This document shows positions 10,790 to 20,278 of a stretch of 64,000 nt of DNA, piece after piece. Source of the DNA: Ruminococcus flavefaciens. GTDB lineage: Bacteria; Bacteroidota; Bacteroidia; Bacteroidales; P3. Within the stretch, counting starts at the first letter, position 1. Every line of letters begins with the position of its first letter. A program made the translations under genes and the position numbers. Below the pieces are notes generated by a model. That model worked only from the letters and a program-made list of their open reading frames with translations. It made no database searches and was not told the origin of the DNA. The stretch spans positions 62,001-126,000 of the forward strand of contig JAMPAI010000002.1 in assembly GCA_023667315.1 (NCBI GenBank), written 5' to 3'.

Positions 10790-12235
10790 CTACGCCCGTT
10801 TTTTGGTGAACATACGCCGCCAGGTGTCGGCATCCAGCAGGGAGGAATCCACGGTGGCCTGCAAGGTGAGGAAAAGGCCGAAGGGCAGATAGATGATGGT
10901 GGCCAGCCAGGAACCGAGGGTGCAGGTAAGCGAGCCTTCGATGGCGGCCTTCTCGCCGATTACTGAGATCATGTAGTAGATGATGAACATCAGCACCGAA
11001 ACCACCACCGGCATGCCCATGCCGCCCTTGCGGATCAAGGCTCCGAGGGGCGCGCCGATAAAGAACAGGATAAGGCATCCCACCGAAAGGCTGAACTTCT
11101 TGTGCTCTTCCACGCGGTAGGCGTTGAGGCATTCCTGCTGGTACTTGATGTCGCTCTTGTAATAGCCCATGTCGTCGGCCATGGCGTTGGCGATCAAGGC
11201 GGCGTCTTCCACTTCCTTAAGCGAATAGGAAGGCACCGTGTAGCTTGGCTGGAAGTCTTTCTGCGCAATCAGGGTGTTGAACTTAGCCAGCACCGCGCTG
11301 TCGTGGCCGATAAGCGAGTTCAGGTAATAGCTGCGGCCGTCGATGCTGCCCAGCAGGTCGCGTACCCTGTCGTCGGCGCGCATCCGCAAGGTGTCGATCT
11401 GCGGCCCGAGGTCTTTCAGCCCCAAGGATTTCTGATGCCGCACATAGAGGTTGTCGCCCCGGTCGGGCGAGTCGTAGCGGCTCAGATCCATAACGAGCGT
11501 CTGGGTATCGAACTTGATGCGGGTAAAGGGATGTTCGGAGGAATTGCGGGAGGAACCCATGCCGGACTGCCCCGAAGAAACGTCCTCGCCGTACGAATAG
11601 CCGTCGTAGAGGTTGAACACGAGGTACTTGCCGTTCTCCATCGTGAACATGCTGCCGGTATTCGACATGGTTACGGCACGGTTGCCGCGTTTTTCGGAGT
11701 GGTCGTAGATCTGCACGTTCTCCAGATAACGGCCGTCGTCGCGGCGCTTGCCCACGCGTATCACGTAGTCGGGAATATCGTAGTAATACACGCCTTCCTG
11801 CACGTTTACCGCAGGCCGGGTGGTCTTTATCTCGTGATATTTCTGCCGGTGCAGCATATAGGCCTTGGGCACCGCGTTGTTGGCGAAAAAGAAAGCGATG
11901 CCGCAGATAAGCAGGCTCAGGTAGATGGCCGGACGCATGGCGCGGCGCAGGGGCAGGCCGGCGGCTTTCATGGCCACCAGTTCGTAGTGTTCTCCGAAGT
12001 TTCCGAACACCATAAGCGACGAGAGCAACACCGCCAGCGGCAGCGACATGGGCACGAAAGTCCAGCAGGCGTACCAGAGCAATTCCAGGATGTCGGTTAT
12101 CGGCAGACCCTTGCCCACCAGATCGTCCATATACCGCCACAGGAACTGCAAGAGCAGCACGAAGGTGGCGATAAAGAAGGTAAGCACCAACGGGCCTATA
12201 AACGACTTGATTACGAACTTATCTATCTTTTTCAT
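10790..12235 (-). CDS. LptF/LptG family permease (YjgP/YjgQ)
   Basis: 481 residues. LptF/G are the membrane subunits of the ABC exporter that lifts lipopolysaccharide from the inner membrane. The N-terminus has the family layout MKKIDKFVIKSFIGPLVLTFFIATFVLLLQFLWRY (TM1), then TM2-3 (ILELLWYACWTFVPMSLPLAVLLSSLMVFGNFGE and ALRRAMRPAIYLSLLICGIAFFFAN), a long periplasmic beta-jellyroll region (~130-340), and three C-terminal helices around 385-465. Bacteroidota often carry one or two such permeases, so F versus G cannot be assigned. It starts 8 bp after valS ends, and its stop TAG directly abuts the GTG of ligA. Confidence 0.9.
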   Translation of the reverse strand: MKKIDKFVIKSFIGPLVLTFFIATFVLLLQFLWRYMDDLVGKGLPITDILELLWYACWTFVPMSLPLAVLLSSLMVFGNFGEHYELVAMKAAGLPLRRAMRPAIYLSLLICGIAFFFANNAVPKAYMLHRQKYHEIKTTRPAVNVQEGVYYYDIPDYVIRVGKRRDDGRYLENVQIYDHSEKRGNRAVTMSNTGSMFTMENGKYLVFNLYDGYSYGEDVSSGQSGMGSSRNSSEHPFTRIKFDTQTLVMDLSRYDSPDRGDNLYVRHQKSLGLKDLGPQIDTLRMRADDRVRDLLGSIDGRSYYLNSLIGHDSAVLAKFNTLIAQKDFQPSYTVPSYSLKEVEDAALIANAMADDMGYYKSDIKYQQECLNAYRVEEHKKFSLSVGCLILFFIGAPLGALIRKGGMGMPVVVSVLMFIIYYMISVIGEKAAIEGSLTCTLGSWLATIIYLPFGLFLTLQATVDSSLLDADTWRRMFTKKRA

Positions 12236-12243
12236 CTTTTCCT

Positions 12244-14886
12244 TTATTTGGCCAGTTGCTGCAACTGGGCTTCCAACACGCTTATCTTCTGCTCGGCATC
12301 GGCGCGCTTCTTGTATTCGGCATCCACCACCGCCTTGGGCGCGGAATCCACAAAGCGCTTGTTCTCCAGCTTGCGCAATACCGACTGCAGGAAACCGCGC
12401 GTGTATTCCAATTCCTTTTCGATGCGCTCGCGTTCGGCCTCCGCGTCCACGTTGCCTTCCATGGGCACGAAGTACTCAACGCCGCCCACCACGAACGAAA
12501 GCACGTTCTGCGGGGCTTCCTTGACAAACGCAACGCTCTCGATATTGCAGAGCTTGCTTACCAGCCCCTCGAAGGCACCCATTCCTGAATTTTCGGCCTT
12601 CACCAAGAGTTTGAGCGGGTTCTTCTGCGGAATGTTCTTTTCATTGCGCAGGGCGCGGATGCCCATGATCACTTCCTCGGCCTTGGCGAATTCCTGTAAC
12701 AGCTGCTGTTGCGCCTGGTCGGGCGCGGCTTTGGGAAGCGGCTGGAACATCACGCTCTGGCCTTCCTTGCGTTCGCCCAACACCTGCCATATCTCTTCGG
12801 TGATAAAGGGCATGAACGGATGCAGCGCCTGCATGAGTGTTTCCATAAAGCCCACGGCGCACTGCAGGGTCTTGGCGTCGATGGGTTCCCCGTAGGCGGG
12901 CTTTATCATTTCGAGGAACCAGGAGCAAAAGTCATCCCAGGTAAGGCGGTAGAGCTGCATCAGGGCCTCGCTGAGGCGGTATTTGGCGGCGTTGTCCTCC
13001 ACTTCCTGCAAGGCCTGCAGCAAGCGGGCCTCGAACCAGCGGCAGGCAACTTGCGCGGTTTGCGGCTGAGCGATGGAGGCATCGCAGCTCCAGCCCTTGA
13101 TAAGGCGCAGGGCGTTCCAGATCTTGTTGCAGAAATTACGCCCCTGCTCGCACAGGCTTTCGTCGAAAGGCAGGTCGTTGCCGGCGGGCGAGGTGAGCAG
13201 CATGCCCACGCGCACGCCGTCGGTGCCGTACTTGTCCATCAGTTCGAGCGGGTCGGGCGAGTTGCCGAGCGACTTGGACATCTTGCGCCCCAGTTTGTCG
13301 CGCACCGTGCCGGTAAAGTACACGTGTCTGAACGGGATTTCCTTGCGCAGGTCCAGGCCGGCCATAATCATGCGCGACACCCAGAAAAAGATGATGTCGG
13401 GCGCGGTAACCAGGTCGGCGGTGGGGTAATAGTAGTTTATCTCCTCGTTGTCGGGGCGGCGAACGCCGTCGAAAACCTCGATGGGCCACAGCCAGGAGGA
13501 GAACCAGGTGTCGAGCACGTCCTCGTCCTGCTTGAGGTCGGCCAGCGTGTAGGACGCGGCTTCCGGGTATTGTTTCTTTGCGGCTTCCAAGGCTTCCTGC
13601 GCGCTCTTGGCCACCACCACCTCGCGGTTGGGCAGGTAGTAGGCCGGAATGCGGTGCCCCCACCAGAGCTGGCGCGAGATACACCAGTCCTTGATGTTTT
13701 CCATCCAGTGGCGGTAGGTGTTCTTGAGCTTGGCGGGCACGAACACGATCCGGTCGTTCATCACCGCTTCCAGGGCGGGCTTGGCCAGATCGCCCATCTT
13801 GAGGAACCACTGCATGGAGAGCTTGGGTTCGATGGCCACGTTGGTGCGTTCCGAATAGCCCACGTTGTTAACGTATTCCTCTTCCTTTTCGAGCAGGCCG
13901 GCGTGCTTGAGGTCGATGGCGATCTCACGGCGCACGGTAAAACGGTCCATGCCGGCGTACTTGCCGCCGTGTTCATTCAAGGTTCCGTCGTCGTTGAACA
14001 CGTCGATGCTGTCGAGCTTGTATTTCTGCCCGATGTTGTAGTCGTTGATGTCGTGGGCGGGCGTAATCTTAAGGCATCCCGTACCGAATTCCTTATCTAC
14101 GTATTCGTCGAAGATAACCGGCACCTCGCGGTTCACCAGGGGCACGATCACGTGCTTGCCCTTGAGGTCGGCGTAGCGTTCGTCGGTGGGGTTGATGCAG
14201 ACCGCCGTGTCGCCCATAATGGTTTCGGGGCGCGTGGTGGCCACCGTGATATAGCGCTGGGGTTCTTCCTTAACGTAGTAGCGCAGGTAGTAGAGGCTGC
14301 CCTTGGTCTCCTTATAGAGCACTTCTTCGTCGGAAAGCGCGGTCTTGGCCTTGGGATCCCAGTTCACCATGCGCACGCCCCGGTAAATCAAGCCCCTTTG
14401 GTACAGGTTCACGAAAATGTCGAGCACCGATTCGGAGCAGATCTCGTCCATCGTAAAACGGGTGCGTTCCCAGTCGCAGGAGGCACCCAACTTGCGCAGC
14501 TGGCTCAGGATGATGCCGCCGTATTTCTCTTTCCATTCCCAGGCGTGTTCCAAAAACTTCTCGCGGGTAAGACTGTTCTTCTCAATGCCTTTTTCCTTAA
14601 GGAAAGACACCACCTTGGCCTCGGTGGCAATGGAAGCGTGGTCCATGCCGGGCACCCAGCAGGCGTTCTTGCCCTGCATGCGGGCGCGGCGAACCAGCAC
14701 GTCCTGAATGGTATTGTTGAGCATATGCCCCATGTGCAGGATTCCCGTCACATTGGGAGGCGGTATCACCACGCAATAGGCTTCGCGCCCGTCGGGCTCG
14801 GAGTGAAAGAAGTTGTTCTTAAGCCAGTAGGCATACCATTTGTCCTCTATCTGCCGAGGATCATACTTGCTTGACAGTTCCGCCAT
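12244..14886 (-). CDS. valS: valine--tRNA ligase
   Basis: 880 residues from ATG 14886 ([21 protein letters not shown]). The longer frame to 14919 adds [11 protein letters not shown], which has no family counterpart. It charges tRNA-Val. Class I signatures are visible: the HIGH-type HMGH in [15 protein letters not shown], a CP1 editing domain ([17 protein letters not shown]), [10 protein letters not shown], and KMSKS in [14 protein letters not shown]. The anticodon-binding domain follows, and a C-terminal coiled-coil arm ends the protein (EREREIEKELEY-like region, residues ~815-880). Length is normal. It heads the operon with the LptF/G permease and ligA. The likely promoter lies inside the first unit of the 75-bp repeat upstream (box at 14947-14954). 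Confidence 0.96.
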   Translation of the reverse strand: MAELSSKYDPRQIEDKWYAYWLKNNFFHSEPDGREAYCVVIPPPNVTGILHMGHMLNNTIQDVLVRRARMQGKNACWVPGMDHASIATEAKVVSFLKEKGIEKNSLTREKFLEHAWEWKEKYGGIILSQLRKLGASCDWERTRFTMDEICSESVLDIFVNLYQRGLIYRGVRMVNWDPKAKTALSDEEVLYKETKGSLYYLRYYVKEEPQRYITVATTRPETIMGDTAVCINPTDERYADLKGKHVIVPLVNREVPVIFDEYVDKEFGTGCLKITPAHDINDYNIGQKYKLDSIDVFNDDGTLNEHGGKYAGMDRFTVRREIAIDLKHAGLLEKEEEYVNNVGYSERTNVAIEPKLSMQWFLKMGDLAKPALEAVMNDRIVFVPAKLKNTYRHWMENIKDWCISRQLWWGHRIPAYYLPNREVVVAKSAQEALEAAKKQYPEAASYTLADLKQDEDVLDTWFSSWLWPIEVFDGVRRPDNEEINYYYPTADLVTAPDIIFFWVSRMIMAGLDLRKEIPFRHVYFTGTVRDKLGRKMSKSLGNSPDPLELMDKYGTDGVRVGMLLTSPAGNDLPFDESLCEQGRNFCNKIWNALRLIKGWSCDASIAQPQTAQVACRWFEARLLQALQEVEDNAAKYRLSEALMQLYRLTWDDFCSWFLEMIKPAYGEPIDAKTLQCAVGFMETLMQALHPFMPFITEEIWQVLGERKEGQSVMFQPLPKAAPDQAQQQLLQEFAKAEEVIMGIRALRNEKNIPQKNPLKLLVKAENSGMGAFEGLVSKLCNIESVAFVKEAPQNVLSFVVGGVEYFVPMEGNVDAEAERERIEKELEYTRGFLQSVLRKLENKRFVDSAPKAVVDAEYKKRADAEQKISVLEAQLQQLAK

Positions 14887-14946
14887 CGTTATTCGTTGTT
14901 TAAACCACCCGCAGGCCACATCCGCCCCAGGTTTCTACAAAAGGAG

Positions 14947-14978
14947 CAAATATACGAATAAGCCGAGAGCAATGCCAA
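14947..14978 (-). promoter_or_regulatory. promoter for valS embedded in repeat unit 1
   Basis: On the minus strand a TTG (14976-14978) is separated by 21 bp from TATATTTG (14947-14954), a good Bacteroidota -33/-7 pair. It sits about 60 bp upstream of the valS ATG at 14886. The same arrangement recurs in the next two repeat units with -7 boxes at 15022-15029 and 15097-15104. Confidence 0.65.
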
Positions 14979-15183
14979 ATTTATTTGAGCATTGCCGAGG
15001 CGGGAGTATATTGAACGAAGTTAAATATACGAATAAGCCGAGAGCAATGCCAAATTTATTTGAGCATTGCCGAGACGGGAGTATATTCAACGAAGTTAAA
15101 TATACGAAAAGTCGAGCGTAGAGCCAACTGAAAGCTCGCTTTCGTGTTGGCTTTGCCGAGACGAAGTATATTGGACGATAGTC
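14948..15183. repeat. three tandem units of a hairpin/promoter repeat
   Basis: Units 1 (14948-15022) and 2 (15023-15097) are 75 bp each and nearly identical, differing at only a couple of positions. Unit 3 (15098-15183) is 86 bp and divergent. Each starts with AAATATACGAA, a minus-strand -7 box, and contains a central hairpin. In units 1-2 it is CAATGC ... GCATTG with an inner AAAT/ATTT dyad. In unit 3 it is AGCCAAC ... GTTGGCT with an inner GAAAG/CTTTC, so the fold is kept with different bases. Each unit ends GCCGAGRCG...AGTATATT. Related units in the opposite orientation occur at 35643-35732 and 37150-37231. No coding sequence is supported in 14887-15279. Confidence 0.85.
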
Positions 15184-15229
15184 AAATATAAAGATTTTAC
15201 CTTATAGTATTTTGTTGGAACAAAACACA

Positions 15230-15237
15230 TATATTTG
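15230..15237 (+). promoter_or_regulatory. -7 box TATATTTG for the AAA ATPase gene
   Basis: TATATTTG is followed by a 42-bp leader to the ATG at 15280. A TTTG at 15211-15214 lies 15 bp upstream, shorter than the usual -33 spacing, so only the -7 element is secure. Confidence 0.5.
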
Positions 15238-15279
15238 CAATAGAAAAGTGGTCATAAGACCAAAAAAATATTATAAAGC

Positions 15280-16527
15280 ATGGAGATTAGACGTGATATA
15301 CATCTTAAAAGACTCATCGCCAGCAGGCATAATAGGTTGATAAAGGTGGTAACGGGAATCCGTCGGTCAGGTAAATCATATCTGCTAAGGGTACTGTTTA
15401 AGAATTATCTTATCGCTAATGGCACTAAGGAAGACCATATTATTGAGTTGGATTTTGAAAATCGCAGAAACAAAAAGTATCGCGATCCGGACTTGTTGAT
15501 AGAATATATCGACGACAGGATGACAGATGGGGATATGTATTATATTTTGCTGGATGAGATTCAGTTGGTAAACGAGTTTGAAGATGTACTGAATTCATAT
15601 CTGAGTATAAAAAATGCGGACGTGTATGTGACGGGGTCTAACTCTCGCTTTCTGTCCAAAGATGTGATTACGGAGTTTAGAGGACGAGGTGAGGAGATTC
15701 ACATTACTCCATTATCATTTGCTGAGTTTAGTTCGGCCCACCCTGAAAGGGAATCATATAAAGCACTTCAAGAGTATCTTACTTACGGGGGCCTTCCATA
15801 CGTGTGTACCGAGCCAGACGAAAAGAAGAAAATCAATTATCTTCAAGGATTGTTTGAAAAGACATACTTGACAGACATTAAAGAGCGATACCATATCCGT
15901 GGGGTTGAAGTGATGGACGAGTTGCTGAATGTGGTGGCTTCGTGCATCGGAGGGTTGACCAATCCTTCAAAGATCGAGAATACATTCCGTAGCGTGAAGG
16001 GTATAAAATTGAATCAGAATACAGTGAAGGAGTATCTGGAAATGTTGGAGGATTCTTTTCTCATCACCCGTTGTGTACGCTATGACATCAAGGGTCGCAA
16101 GTATATCGATACGCCTCAGAAGTATTATTTTGAGGATTTAGGATTAAGAAATGCGCGTATCGGATTCCGGCAGGTGGAAGAAACGCATTTGATGGAGAAT
16201 TTGATATACAATGAACTACGTATTCGTGGCTATTTAGTGGATGTGGGCGTGGTGCCTACTCGTGTGAAAGATGTTGATGGAGCATATCGCAGAAGTAAGT
16301 TGGAGGTCGATTTTGTATGCAACCTTGGTTCTGAGCGTGTGTATGTACAGTCCGCTTATCGACTGCCTACAGAAGAAAAGCGTAAACAAGAAATGGCAAG
16401 TCTCTTGAAGATTGACGATTCTTTTCGCAAGATTATCATCACTGAAGATTTAATTAAACGTCACATGGATGAAAATGGTGTAGAATGGGTAAATGTGTAT
16501 GATTTTCTAAAGAGTGAAGAATTATAA
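15280..16527 (+). CDS. ATP-binding protein, AAA_14 + DUF4143
   Basis: 415 residues. The N-terminal AAA_14 ATPase has Walker A GIRRSGKS (residues 26-33) and Walker B YYILLDEIQLV (~90). Sensor-like VTGSNSRFLSKDV and a middle segment FAEFSSAHPERE are typical. The C-terminal half is DUF4143-like (YLEMLEDSFLITRCVRYDIKGRK, then the PD-(D/E)XK-like core KLEVDFVCN). Proteins of this family are common, often horizontally acquired, and their role is not settled; a defence or toxin-like role has been proposed for some DUF4143 proteins. The gene is clearly AT-richer than its neighbours and lies between the repeat array and a terminator, so it looks like a transferred single-gene cassette. Confidence 0.85.
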   Translation: MEIRRDIHLKRLIASRHNRLIKVVTGIRRSGKSYLLRVLFKNYLIANGTKEDHIIELDFENRRNKKYRDPDLLIEYIDDRMTDGDMYYILLDEIQLVNEFEDVLNSYLSIKNADVYVTGSNSRFLSKDVITEFRGRGEEIHITPLSFAEFSSAHPERESYKALQEYLTYGGLPYVCTEPDEKKKINYLQGLFEKTYLTDIKERYHIRGVEVMDELLNVVASCIGGLTNPSKIENTFRSVKGIKLNQNTVKEYLEMLEDSFLITRCVRYDIKGRKYIDTPQKYYFEDLGLRNARIGFRQVEETHLMENLIYNELRIRGYLVDVGVVPTRVKDVDGAYRRSKLEVDFVCNLGSERVYVQSAYRLPTEEKRKQEMASLLKIDDSFRKIIITEDLIKRHMDENGVEWVNVYDFLKSEEL

Positions 16528-16566
16528 AAATGAGACAATAATAAAGTAGAACCCCAACCCCAAAAG

Positions 16567-16600
16567 AAAGCGAAAGAAAACAAAAAACCTTTCGCTTTTT
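16567..16600 (+). terminator. terminator after the AAA ATPase gene
   Basis: The 10-bp stem AAAGCGAAAG / CTTTCGCTTT with an A-rich 12-nt loop is followed by a T-run. It begins 40 bp after the stop at 16527. Confidence 0.8.
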
Positions 16601-16717
16601 CATTCTTTTAATATTGATTATCTAATACTTAAAATTTAAAAGACACGTCAATCGACCAATCTCAAATCCAGCGGCTGCCAAATTTTTGTTATCTTGTGCG
16701 GCTTTTGTGATTCGGTT

Positions 16718-19700
16718 ATGAAAAGTAAGATTTTTGGGTTCGTACTGGCGGCTTGCCTGCTGTTAGGATTCGGTTTCCGGCTTAGCGCGCAGACCGAAAG
16801 CGTTTATCGTACCTGGGGCAAGAGCATAGGCAAGGCGCAGACCGACCGCGACTTCTTGATTTACGATGCCACCTGCTCGCAAACCAATCCTGCCATTTAT
16901 ATTGTAGGAAAGGCCGAAAGCGGCAACAACTTTGAACTTAAACGTGGAGAAAACGCCTACTTTCACGAAAAAGATGAGTACACCGATGCGTTTTTGGCCT
17001 GCTACTCCTTAGAGGGCGAACTACAGTGGAGCACCTACCTGCCCGCCTTGGACGAGGGATATTACAATGCCTTCGCCTCCACGGTGCAATATACCTCCGA
17101 GGGTCACATCATCGTTGTCGGCAACACCTATCAGATACAAGACCAACTTTCGGACACCAAAAGACTGATTCCCAACCAACCCGGGAAATTATTCATATTC
17201 GAATTCGATACTGACGGAAAATTCTTGCGTTCACAAGATTTGTCTTCTTCTTTTAGGCTCTCTCGCGTTGGTCCACTTTCCATTTATTATCCACCCCGTA
17301 TCATCAAAATAAAGGAACAGCTGGCGTCTGAAGGAAGCTCTCAATACACCCTTGGAGGTTTCATCTTGTGCGATTTCGATGCTTCCAAACAACTTGGTTA
17401 TCCAGCTCACATCTACTCCTTCGATGTAGGTCTCAACTTTAATTGGACATCGAATGTTGCAGAATATACATTCGCATTTCCGGCTAATCCTGCAACAAGG
17501 TATTTTGCCACCTACGCCCTATCCGTGGGTTGGTTTAACATCATCGTATACACACAGACATCCGACCATACATCGATGGTTTCTCTCATAGACTACACGA
17601 GCCAGCCTGAAAACACCGGTCTATATCAGACAGCAAAAGAAGAAACAACCATCCATACCGGCTCCCGGGGAACAAATCTCCTGGAAATGCCTCCCATGGT
17701 GGAACAATGGAAAATAACGGATGATGAACACCATGCAACCTTTCAATATCAGGGTGTACCGGAAAATACTTCCATCGGTTCCATATTTGACGCTTCCACC
17801 TTGATCCACACCTTTCCCGGCTCAGTTCAAAACATCCATACCTACAACGGCAAGGTTCTCGTGCAGGGCATCCATTGCAAGGATTACGACAACGGATTCT
17901 TTAAGAAAGACGGCAAACCTTATACCTACAGCCACGAAACGGAACACCTGATTCCGAAACAAAAGGGGTTCTATCAGAACCGCAACGAACATTCTACCGC
18001 AGTTCCCTACCTGTTGCTCTACGATTCGGCCACAGTCTTCGAATATCAGGCTCTCGAACCGATTCCGCCTTCGGAAAATCCTGATAAGGCGGTCTTTGAT
18101 TTTCAACCTCCGCTGTGGGGTTCCTACCTGAACGCGGACTGGTTCTACGAAGATATTTTTCACGTTACCGACAGCGGACATAAGGAAGACATTTACCAAC
18201 CCTACGAACCCATCCTCTGCTCATACGGAGACAAGTTTTTTTTAATCGGCAATGCCCGCAACATCGGACTCGACTTAATCGACAATGCCGCGATGACCGA
18301 GGAGGTGAACCACCATCAGGGGGTTATCCTCGCCTTCTCCATGGGCTGCCCCACAGAGAAAACCGCCTTCCAGGACGTGCGTTTCCTCTGTCCCGATGAT
18401 TCGGTGGAATTAAAAGTTTCTCCGGAATACGCCGGATTTAAGTTTCGATTTAAGGAAGAGTGGCTCAACAATAATTCCATTGTGCTGAACGCCGACAATA
18501 GCCGCGCCTGGGCGAAAAAAGAAGGGCTTTACCACGCCGTTTTAGACGGTTCCTCTATCGGCTGCCCCGATGTGCAGGTGGACTCCGTACAGATTTCGTT
18601 AAGCGAATACCCCGAACCCGTTTCCGGCATGCGCCACGATTCGATTACCTCCTGCGCCGCCACGGCAATTCCGATGCAGGCCACCTCCACGCAACACTTC
18701 ACCTTCTCCTACCTGTGGTACGACGGCGACACAACAGGCGTAAAAGACGTAGCCTTTGCGGGCGACAGCCTCTTTTGGGCCACCGTGGATGTGAACGGCT
18801 ACTGCACCTCGTTCCGCGACTCCACTTTCGTGCGTTTCCTGCCGCCCTACGTAAACTTAGGCAGGGACACCGCGCTCTGTTACTTTCGTGCCGACACCAT
18901 CGCCGACACCGCCGTGCTGCTGAAACTGTACGGCAGGCAGGGCTATTTCCCCGGTGCCGACTGGATTTTCCGCTGGCAGATTAACGGAAAGGATGCCGGC
19001 ACCGCGGATTCCCTGCTCCTCAGGTTCTCCGACTTAGAAAGCACCGGCGATGACCGTATGCAGGCCGCCGTCTCCGTGTTCGTTTCGCTTTCCGACACCG
19101 ATACCGAGGGCTGCACCGCCAGTGATACCCTGACCGTTACGCTGCACTCGCTGCCCGATTTCTCGCCCAACCGTTTCCTGCCTCAGGATTCGGTGCTCTG
19201 CGCCCATCTCGACCTCGACCTGCAACTGCCTGCCGAAGTTTCCGACACCTACCGCTGCTTCTGGCTCGACCAGGATAGCGTGGAACTGCCCTACGGCCAC
19301 GACACCAGCCGCTTTACCATAACCGGCATGCGCGGCACCGACGGATTCGGTGCCGGCACCGACACCCGCGAGCCACGGTTCTTCCAGCTCAAACTCGAAC
19401 ACAAGGCCTGCGGCCTCGATTTCTTCGACACCCTGCTGGTCTACGACCAGGTGAAACCCGCCCTCGAACTGCCCTTCCACGACACCGTCATCTGCCTGAA
19501 CGAGCCCGTGGAACTGGACAGCCTCTCGCCCTTCGTTTATCGGCCTTTTTACGGCTTTGAGTGGAACACCGGCGAAAAGCATTCGGAATATTCCTTTAGC
19601 GATTCCGGCACCTATGTGCTAACATTCTCCGTGTTGAAAGACTTCGCTTTCTGCGGCTATGAACCCGCCACCGACACGGTTCACGCGCTTTGGTCAGATC

Positions 19701-20269
19701 CTACCCTCACCCTGATTACCCTTCCCGAGGACACCGCCTTCTGCGAGCGGCTTTCCGTTACCCTCGACGCCTCCGTGCCCTTCCCCTCCACGCGCTACAG
19801 CTGGCAGGAAGGCAACCTCGACGACCTTTACTCCCCCCTCGACGACTCCACGCTCTTTACCGACCCAATCATCAAGGTGGACAGGGAGGTTACGCTCGCC
19901 CTGTTCGTGGTCGATACCATGGGCTGTGTCAACACCTTGCAGGTTAACGTATCCGAGGAGGACTGCACGCCGCAGCTGTCCATCCCCAACGTGTTCACCC
20001 CCAACGGCGACGGGGTCAACGATGTACTCAAGTTCAGGCAGATCGAGAAATGTTTCGACGTGGATATCCTGATTGTTGATAGAAAGGGCTCGCATGTGCT
20101 GCACGAGAAGGTGCGTGATGCAGACGACTTCTCCTGGAACGGCTGCTATAAGAACGGTTCCAAAAAGCTGCCCGACGGCGCCTATTTCTACCTCGTCTCC
20201 TACAAGGACGCCTACGGAAAGAAGAAAGTTCAGAGCGGATCCATCACCATTTTGGGTACGGCGGAATAA
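16718..20269 (+). CDS. large T9SS type B (gliding motility-associated C-terminal) surface protein
   Basis: 1,183 residues from the ATG at 16718. The upstream in-frame ATG at 16694 would add eight residues before a perfect signal peptide (MKSKIFGFVLAACLLLGFGFRLSAQ). Residues ~30-560 resemble an SBBP-like beta-repeat region (ILYDATCSQTNPAIYIVGKAESG). The rest is a chain of Ig-like/PKD-type segments full of cysteines and DTxxxC motifs (LGRDTALCY, PEDTAFCERL). The tail carries the type B sorting domain: IPNVFTPNGDGVNDVLKF ... DRKGSHVLHE ... LPDGAYFYLVSY. It should therefore be exported across the outer membrane by the type IX system. It is followed after 9 bp by recG. Ligand and function are unknown. 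Confidence 0.85.
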   Translation: MKSKIFGFVLAACLLLGFGFRLSAQTESVYRTWGKSIGKAQTDRDFLIYDATCSQTNPAIYIVGKAESGNNFELKRGENAYFHEKDEYTDAFLACYSLEGELQWSTYLPALDEGYYNAFASTVQYTSEGHIIVVGNTYQIQDQLSDTKRLIPNQPGKLFIFEFDTDGKFLRSQDLSSSFRLSRVGPLSIYYPPRIIKIKEQLASEGSSQYTLGGFILCDFDASKQLGYPAHIYSFDVGLNFNWTSNVAEYTFAFPANPATRYFATYALSVGWFNIIVYTQTSDHTSMVSLIDYTSQPENTGLYQTAKEETTIHTGSRGTNLLEMPPMVEQWKITDDEHHATFQYQGVPENTSIGSIFDASTLIHTFPGSVQNIHTYNGKVLVQGIHCKDYDNGFFKKDGKPYTYSHETEHLIPKQKGFYQNRNEHSTAVPYLLLYDSATVFEYQALEPIPPSENPDKAVFDFQPPLWGSYLNADWFYEDIFHVTDSGHKEDIYQPYEPILCSYGDKFFLIGNARNIGLDLIDNAAMTEEVNHHQGVILAFSMGCPTEKTAFQDVRFLCPDDSVELKVSPEYAGFKFRFKEEWLNNNSIVLNADNSRAWAKKEGLYHAVLDGSSIGCPDVQVDSVQISLSEYPEPVSGMRHDSITSCAATAIPMQATSTQHFTFSYLWYDGDTTGVKDVAFAGDSLFWATVDVNGYCTSFRDSTFVRFLPPYVNLGRDTALCYFRADTIADTAVLLKLYGRQGYFPGADWIFRWQINGKDAGTADSLLLRFSDLESTGDDRMQAAVSVFVSLSDTDTEGCTASDTLTVTLHSLPDFSPNRFLPQDSVLCAHLDLDLQLPAEVSDTYRCFWLDQDSVELPYGHDTSRFTITGMRGTDGFGAGTDTREPRFFQLKLEHKACGLDFFDTLLVYDQVKPALELPFHDTVICLNEPVELDSLSPFVYRPFYGFEWNTGEKHSEYSFSDSGTYVLTFSVLKDFAFCGYEPATDTVHALWSDPTLTLITLPEDTAFCERLSVTLDASVPFPSTRYSWQEGNLDDLYSPLDDSTLFTDPIIKVDREVTLALFVVDTMGCVNTLQVNVSEEDCTPQLSIPNVFTPNGDGVNDVLKFRQIEKCFDVDILIVDRKGSHVLHEKVRDADDFSWNGCYKNGSKKLPDGAYFYLVSYKDAYGKKKVQSGSITILGTAE

Positions 20270-20278
20270 ATTACGGAC

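Noticed and set aside
11102..12895. 597-codon plus-strand open frame
   Set aside because: Antisense to the LptF/G permease and valS genes, with histidine/valine-rich low-complexity product. Shadow.
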